10,153 nucleotides of DNA from JAZKFP01 sp040386355 (lineage in GTDB: Bacteria > Pseudomonadota > Gammaproteobacteria > Pseudomonadales > UBA6940): positions 1-10,153 of the forward strand of contig JAZKFP010000100.1 of the NCBI GenBank assembly GCA_040386355.1, in the 5' to 3' direction. Under the pieces are notes generated by a model that saw only the letters and a program-made list of their open reading frames with translations, made no database searches and had not been told where the DNA came from. Below are positions 6,262 to 10,153 of this stretch, piece after piece. Made by a program: the position numbers and the translations under genes. Position 1 is the stretch's first letter. Every line of letters starts with the position of its first letter.

Positions 6262-6333
6262 GTAGTTCTCCATTGACACGGATGTTTAGTATGTCACACT
6301 AGCGGGCTATTTTCGCGCAGGCGATAGATCGTC

Positions 6334-6478
6334 CGCAAAATGATTTTCTCGTTAAATGCCATTTAAAGACTTAAGTATTTTGCTTATTCGCCTGCTCACA
6401 TACTGCTCTTTGTTTTTATAAAAAGCGGTATGCTGTGCGGGCTTGCTGTGCAAGCGCATACAATAAATGCATTTTGCG
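6334..6478. other. Palindrome-dense divergent region between coaD and ilvB
   Basis: Besides repeat copy B, this region contains an outer 9-bp inverted pair: CGCAAAATG at 6334-6342 and CATTTTGCG at 6470-6478. It also has TTAAAT/ATTTAA at 6352-6357 and 6361-6366, and the palindrome ACTTAAGT at 6369-6376. The region must hold promoters for both coaD and ilvB, but I could not assign either with confidence. No leader peptide rich in branched-chain codons is visible before ilvB. Confidence 0.45.
6389..6455. repeat. Palindromic intergenic repeat, copy B
   Basis: The left arm GCCTGCTCAC (6390-6399) is followed by the same stem-loop as at 1-33 (here 6400-6432, one base different). The right arm is diverged relative to copy A, with an extra base. 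A second hairpin follows at once: GCTTGC (6441-6446) with GCAAGC (6450-6455) around TGT. It lies between the divergent coaD and ilvB genes. Confidence 0.7.
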
Positions 6479-6521
6479 ATTAATATTTTTGATTTAAAAC
6501 AGATGTTGGCGGAGTCCACAA

Positions 6522-8240
6522 GTGGAACAGTTATCAGGCGGCGACATGTTGATTCGCTCTCTTCAAGAAGAGGGCGTAAATCTCATTTTCGGATATCCTG
6601 GAGGCGCATTACTCCATGTGTATGATGCGATTTTCAGACAAGATAAAATTCAACATATCTTAGTACGGCATGAACAAGCAGCTGTTCATATGGCTGATGG
6701 TTTTGCGCGCGCGTCGGGTAAGCCCGGCGTTGTGCTTGCTACTTCAGGTCCGGGTGCAACCAATACAATTACCGGTATTGCAACCGCTTATATGGATTCC
6801 GTTCCGCTTGTTGTTATCACAGGTCAAGTGGCGAGTCATTTAATTGGTGAAGATGCTTTTCAAGAAACCGATATGATTGGAGTTTCTCGACCCATCGTAA
6901 AGCATAGTTTTATGGTGCGTCACGCAAAAGATATCCCTTTAATTATCAAAAAAGCATTTTATATTGCAACTTCAGGTCGTCCTGGTCCAGTCGTTGTCGA
7001 TATTCCTAAAGACATGACAAACCCAACCGATAAATTCGATTTTGAATATCCGAAATCGGTTTCTATGCGTTCGTATAATCCAGTTGTAGATGGGCATCCG
7101 CTGCAAATCAAAAAAGCAATTGATACAATTGTTGCTGCTAAAAAATTAGTAATATATGTAGGTGGCGGCGCGCAGCATGGTCAGGCACATATTCATCTTA
7201 AGAAATTTGTAGAACGTTTAAATGCGCCTGTCGCTATGACATTGATGGGCTTAGGAGCATTTCCCTGTACGCATCCGCAAGCTTTAGGCATGCTCGGTAT
7301 GCATGGTACATATGAAGCAAATTTTGCAATGCATAACAGTGATGTAATCCTTGCGGTTGGTGCGCGGTTCGATGATCGCGTGACAAATAATGTGAAGCAT
7401 TTTTGTCCAGACGCAACGATTATTCACATTGATGTTGATCCTGCTTCAATTTCAAAAATTATCAGCGCTCATATTCCAATCGTTGGATCGGTTGAATCGG
7501 TTTTAAAAGATTTAAACTCAGCGTTAGATAAAAAAACCATCGATAGAGAACGTTTTAAAACCTGGTGGAAGCAAATCGAAAGCTGGCGCAATCGTCGTTG
7601 TTTAGATTATCCGAAAGGTGAAGGTCAAATAATCAAGCCGCAACGCGCTATTGAATCCTTGTATCGAGCAACCAAAGGCGAAGCTTTTGTGACTTCTGAT
7701 GTGGGTCAACATCAAATGTTTGCAGCATTGTATTACCCGTATGATAAACCTCGACAATGGATTAATTCCGGTGGTCTTGGAACGATGGGATATGGTTTGC
7801 CAGCGGCAATGGGTGTGCTTGCTGCAGCTCCAGGTTCTGTGGTTGCTTGTGTCACAGGTGAAGGCAGTATTCAAATGAATATTCAGGAGTTATCCACCTG
7901 TCTTCAATATAATTTTCCGGTTAAAATCATTAACCTAAATAATCACTATTTGGGAATGGTCAAGCAGTGGCAAGATATGCAATACGGTGGTCGTCATTCA
8001 TCATCTTCGTACGAAGATTCTCTGCCTGATTTTGTAAAACTTGTTGAATCTTATCATCACGTTGGTATTCGAGTTGATCGTTTAGATGATCTAGATGCTG
8101 CGATGGATGAATGTTTTCGAATGACAAATCGCTTAGTGTTTATGGATATTCATGTTGATCCTTCTGAGCATGTTTATCCTATGCAAGTGCGTGATGGGAA
8201 TATGGCCGATATGTGGTTGAGTAAAACGGAGCGCACCTGA
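6522..8240 (+). CDS. ilvB: Acetolactate synthase, large catalytic subunit
   Basis: The enzyme joins pyruvate with pyruvate or 2-oxobutyrate, the first common step of valine, leucine and isoleucine synthesis, using thiamine diphosphate, Mg2+ and FAD. The 572-residue protein is closest in pattern to IlvI of isozyme III (574 residues). It has FGYPGG near the N-terminus, RHEQAAVHMADG with the cofactor-activating glutamate at 51, and SGPGATNTITG. GLGTMGYGLPAAMG and the diphosphate-binding region 446-474 follow. That motif reads GEGSIQMN, with Glu447 where many homologues have Asp; the NN at 473-474 is present. The start is GTG 6522, set by GGAG 7 nt upstream and by matching the IlvI N-terminus. 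Its stop shares one base with the ilvH start. Confidence 0.96.
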   Translation: MEQLSGGDMLIRSLQEEGVNLIFGYPGGALLHVYDAIFRQDKIQHILVRHEQAAVHMADGFARASGKPGVVLATSGPGATNTITGIATAYMDSVPLVVITGQVASHLIGEDAFQETDMIGVSRPIVKHSFMVRHAKDIPLIIKKAFYIATSGRPGPVVVDIPKDMTNPTDKFDFEYPKSVSMRSYNPVVDGHPLQIKKAIDTIVAAKKLVIYVGGGAQHGQAHIHLKKFVERLNAPVAMTLMGLGAFPCTHPQALGMLGMHGTYEANFAMHNSDVILAVGARFDDRVTNNVKHFCPDATIIHIDVDPASISKIISAHIPIVGSVESVLKDLNSALDKKTIDRERFKTWWKQIESWRNRRCLDYPKGEGQIIKPQRAIESLYRATKGEAFVTSDVGQHQMFAALYYPYDKPRQWINSGGLGTMGYGLPAAMGVLAAAPGSVVACVTGEGSIQMNIQELSTCLQYNFPVKIINLNNHYLGMVKQWQDMQYGGRHSSSSYEDSLPDFVKLVESYHHVGIRVDRLDDLDAAMDECFRMTNRLVFMDIHVDPSEHVYPMQVRDGNMADMWLSKTERT

Positions 8241-8758
8241 TGCGTCGTATCATTTCAGTTTTATTAGAAAATGAAGCGGGAGCATTATCCCGCGTTGTTG
8301 GTTTGTTTTCACAGCGTAATTACAACATAGAAACGCTTACGGTTGCGCCAACCGAAGATCCTACGTTATCTCGTATGACCATAACTACGAGTGGTTCGAA
8401 TCATGTCATTGAGCAAATTACCAAACAATTAAATAAATTAATTGATGTAGTAAAGCTTGCTGATCTAACAGAAGGCACGCACATTGAGCGTGAGTTGATG
8501 TTGGTAAAGATTCGAGCAGTTGATTCTGAGCGCGCTGAAATTAAGCGAACTGTTGATATTTTTCGTGGCCAAATTGTAGATGTGCATCCTCAAATGTATA
8601 CCATTCAGCTTGTTGGTACGACAGAAAAGCTCGATGCATTTATTGAATCTGTTGGTGCAGCTTTAGTTTTAGAAGTGGTGCGTAGTGGTGTTTCCGGAAT
8701 AGCGCGTGGCGCCCGCACCTTGTCTTTAGTCCCCAATCCAGTTCGAGTTTCTTCCTAA
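8240..8758 (+). CDS. ilvH: Acetolactate synthase, small regulatory subunit
   Basis: IlvH activates the catalytic subunit and confers valine feedback inhibition. The 172-residue protein has an N-terminal ACT domain, opening with VLLENEAGALSRVVGLFSQR, and the family's second half with MLVKI and FRGQIVDVHP. Residues N11, G14 and N29, where E. coli changes abolish valine sensitivity, are all kept, so feedback control is likely (inference). The C-terminal tail is about nine residues longer than in E. coli (163). ATG 8240 overlaps the ilvB stop TGA by one base, ensuring coupled synthesis of both subunits. Confidence 0.96.
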   Translation: MRRIISVLLENEAGALSRVVGLFSQRNYNIETLTVAPTEDPTLSRMTITTSGSNHVIEQITKQLNKLIDVVKLADLTEGTHIERELMLVKIRAVDSERAEIKRTVDIFRGQIVDVHPQMYTIQLVGTTEKLDAFIESVGAALVLEVVRSGVSGIARGARTLSLVPNPVRVSS

Positions 8759-8817
8759 ATTTTAAAGAAGAAATTTTATTTTATCCGCAGAAGTGCCGTA
8801 ACCGTTGGAGAACATTG

Positions 8818-9834
8818 ATGGAAGCTTTATACGATAAAGATTGTGATCTTGGCATCATTAAATCTAAGAAAGTTGCAATTATTGGTTATGGTTCACAAGG
8901 CTTTGCGCACGCAAATAACTTAAAAGATTCTGGCGTTGATGTGGTTGTTGGTTTGCGCGGTAATTCATCTTCAGTTGTAAAAGCTAAAAATGCTGGCCTT
9001 AAAGTAATGGATGTTGCAGAAGCTGTTGCAGGCGCAGATGTAATCATGGTCTTAACACCGGATGAATTTCAATCTCAATTATATAAAAATGAGTTAGAGC
9101 CTAATTTGAAAAAAGGCGCCACTCTTGCGTTTGCGCATGGCTTTGCAATCCACTACAACCAAATCGTTCCTCGATCAGATTTAGACGTCATTATGATTGC
9201 TCCAAAAGCGCCAGGTCATACAGTACGTTCGGAATTTGTAAAAGGCGGTGGTATTCCTGATTTAATTGCTATTTATCAAGATACTTCTGGTAGGGCGCGG
9301 GAGACAGCTCTTTCGTATGCCTGTGGAATTGGTGGTGGCCGTAGTGGAATTATCGAAACAACTTTTAAAGACGAAACTGAAACCGATTTATTTGGGGAGC
9401 AAGCTGTTTTATGTGGTGGTTGCGTTGAATTGGTGAAAATGGGTTTTGAAACTTTAGTTGAAGCTGGATATGAGCCAGAAATGGCTTACTTTGAGTGTTT
9501 GCATGAATTAAAACTTATTGTCGACCTTATGTACGAAGGTGGTATCGCAAACATGAATTATTCTATTTCCAATAATGCTGAGTACGGTGAATACGTCACT
9601 GGACCAAAAATTATTAATGAAGAATCTCGCAAAGCTATGCGTCAAGCATTAAAAGAAATTCGTGACGGAGAATACGCTAAAAAATTTATTGCAGAAGGAG
9701 CGTCTAATTACACTTCTATGACAGCTTATCGACGCAATAATGCGGCTCATCCTATTGAAAAAGTGGGTGCAAAATTACGTTCCATGATGCCTTGGATTGA
9801 CGCAAATAAAATGATTGACCGTTCAAAAAATTAA
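8818..9834 (+). CDS. ilvC: Ketol-acid reductoisomerase, class I (NADP)
   Basis: IlvC rearranges and reduces 2-acetolactate, or acetohydroxybutyrate, to the dihydroxy acid that precedes valine or isoleucine. The 338-residue length is that of the short class I enzymes. The Rossmann motif GYGSQGFAHA is at 23-32 (family usually GYGSQGHAHA). R47, S50 and S52 in the following loop indicate NADPH preference. The metal and substrate ligands D190, E194, E226 and E230 are in place. ATG 8818 has TTGGAG at 8805-8810, 7 nt upstream; the TTG at 8815 is only an in-frame extension by one codon. It follows ilvH after 59 bases and most likely belongs to the same operon, which supplies successive enzymes. Confidence 0.97.
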   Translation: MEALYDKDCDLGIIKSKKVAIIGYGSQGFAHANNLKDSGVDVVVGLRGNSSSVVKAKNAGLKVMDVAEAVAGADVIMVLTPDEFQSQLYKNELEPNLKKGATLAFAHGFAIHYNQIVPRSDLDVIMIAPKAPGHTVRSEFVKGGGIPDLIAIYQDTSGRARETALSYACGIGGGRSGIIETTFKDETETDLFGEQAVLCGGCVELVKMGFETLVEAGYEPEMAYFECLHELKLIVDLMYEGGIANMNYSISNNAEYGEYVTGPKIINEESRKAMRQALKEIRDGEYAKKFIAEGASNYTSMTAYRRNNAAHPIEKVGAKLRSMMPWIDANKMIDRSKN

Positions 9835-9864
9835 AAATTTTATAGTGTTAAGTCGAATAAATGT

Positions 9865-9885
9865 TGAGATGCAATAAAAATCTCA
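9865..9885 (+). other. Small hairpin before pssA
   Basis: TGAGAT (9865-9870) and ATCTCA (9880-9885) form a 6-bp stem with a 9-nt loop, ending one base before the GGAG ribosome site of pssA. It is too weak for termination, but it could tune translation of pssA or mark the ilvC message end. Confidence 0.3.
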
Positions 9886-9897
9886 CGGAGAATAACT

Positions 9898-10153
9898 TTG
9901 TTTAAAGACGAGCCTGAAGATCATTCATCTGAACAGCGAAAGTCTTCATCTAATATTACTTCTTCAATTATGTTGGAGGTCGTTGAAAGTGATACACAGG
10001 ATGGAAAAAAAGTTCGCAGTCGTGGGATTTTTTTACTGCCTAATGCGTTAACTACAGCTGCTCTTTTTGCGGGTTTTTATGCAATTCTTTCTGCTGCTCA
10101 AGGATCTTTTAATCAAGCTGCAGTTGCTATTTTTGTTGCGATGATTATGGATG
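9898..10153 (+). CDS. pssA: CDP-diacylglycerol-serine O-phosphatidyltransferase, 5' part
   Basis: PssA makes phosphatidylserine, precursor of phosphatidylethanolamine, from CDP-diacylglycerol and serine at the inner membrane. Only the first 85 residues are in the window. After a polar N-terminal tail of about 40 residues comes RGIFLLPNALTTAALFAGFY, a hallmark of the membrane-bound (type II) PssA family. A second hydrophobic segment ends in MIMD. The last aspartate is probably the first residue of the CDP-alcohol transferase motif (DGxxAR), which lies beyond the edge. The start is TTG 9898, chosen because GGAG lies 7 nt upstream; a later ATG at 9970 has no ribosome site. An ilvC-pssA order is known in other gammaproteobacteria. 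Confidence 0.88.
   Translation, partial: MFKDEPEDHSSEQRKSSSNITSSIMLEVVESDTQDGKKVRSRGIFLLPNALTTAALFAGFYAILSAAQGSFNQAAVAIFVAMIMD

Noticed and set aside
6262..6279. Longer CoaD starting at GTG 6279 or ATG 6273
   Set aside because: The added residues precede the conserved first strand, and the GGAG site 6 nt before ATG 6261 lies within them.
6273..6301. Perfect TTGACA on the plus strand as an ilvB promoter
   Set aside because: No acceptable -10 box at 16-18 bases (ACACTA at 17), and it lies over 200 bases from ilvB.
6468..6610. Small ORF overlapping the ilvB start as an attenuator leader peptide
   Set aside because: It has no run of Ile, Val or Leu codons, runs far into ilvB in another frame, and lacks a ribosome site.
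8815..8817. TTG start for IlvC
   Set aside because: It is directly followed by ATG 8818, which has better spacing to GGAG and gives the standard 338 residues.

Overview
The window looks like chromosomal housekeeping DNA from an AT-rich gammaproteobacterium. The evidence is the gene order (rbfA-truB-rpsO-pnp, coaD-fdx-rpiA, ilvB-ilvH-ilvC-pssA) and the protein variants: an IlvI-like acetolactate synthase, a class I 338-residue IlvC and an Alvin-type YfhL ferredoxin. A member of the Legionellales or a neighbouring order would fit, but that placement is an inference. Every protein gene is a recognisable core gene. No defence, toxin or phage genes are present.

Layout: 1-146 holds a palindromic repeat and small hairpins upstream of rbfA. 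rbfA and truB (147-1453, +) overlap by 4 nt. rpsO (1807-2076, +) stands alone and is bracketed by two directly repeated, protein-free elements with inverted ends (1465-1691 and 2113-2301). A 240-nt structured leader region then leads to pnp (2541-4634, +). A nested palindrome and a strong bidirectional terminator separate pnp from the convergent minus-strand cluster coaD-fdx-rpiA (6261 down to 4836). A palindrome-rich divergent region (6262-6521) leads to ilvB-ilvH-ilvC (6522-9834, +), followed by the start of pssA, cut by the window edge.

Function: the first block covers ribosome maturation (RbfA), tRNA modification (TruB), a 30S protein (S15) and RNA decay (PNPase). The minus cluster makes CoA (CoaD), carries a two-cluster ferredoxin, and interconverts pentose phosphates (RpiA). 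The third block encodes both subunits of acetolactate synthase and the next enzyme of valine/isoleucine synthesis, then phosphatidylserine synthase.

The novelty lies between the genes. The two elements around rpsO share near-identical inverted ends. They also contain a 67-nt core plus a flanking U/A helix that can fold as three stacked helices. Between the two copies three base pairs change on both sides while staying paired, which supports selection on RNA or single-strand structure. A second, unrelated palindrome family built on the 10-mer GCCTGCTCAC occurs at three intergenic places.
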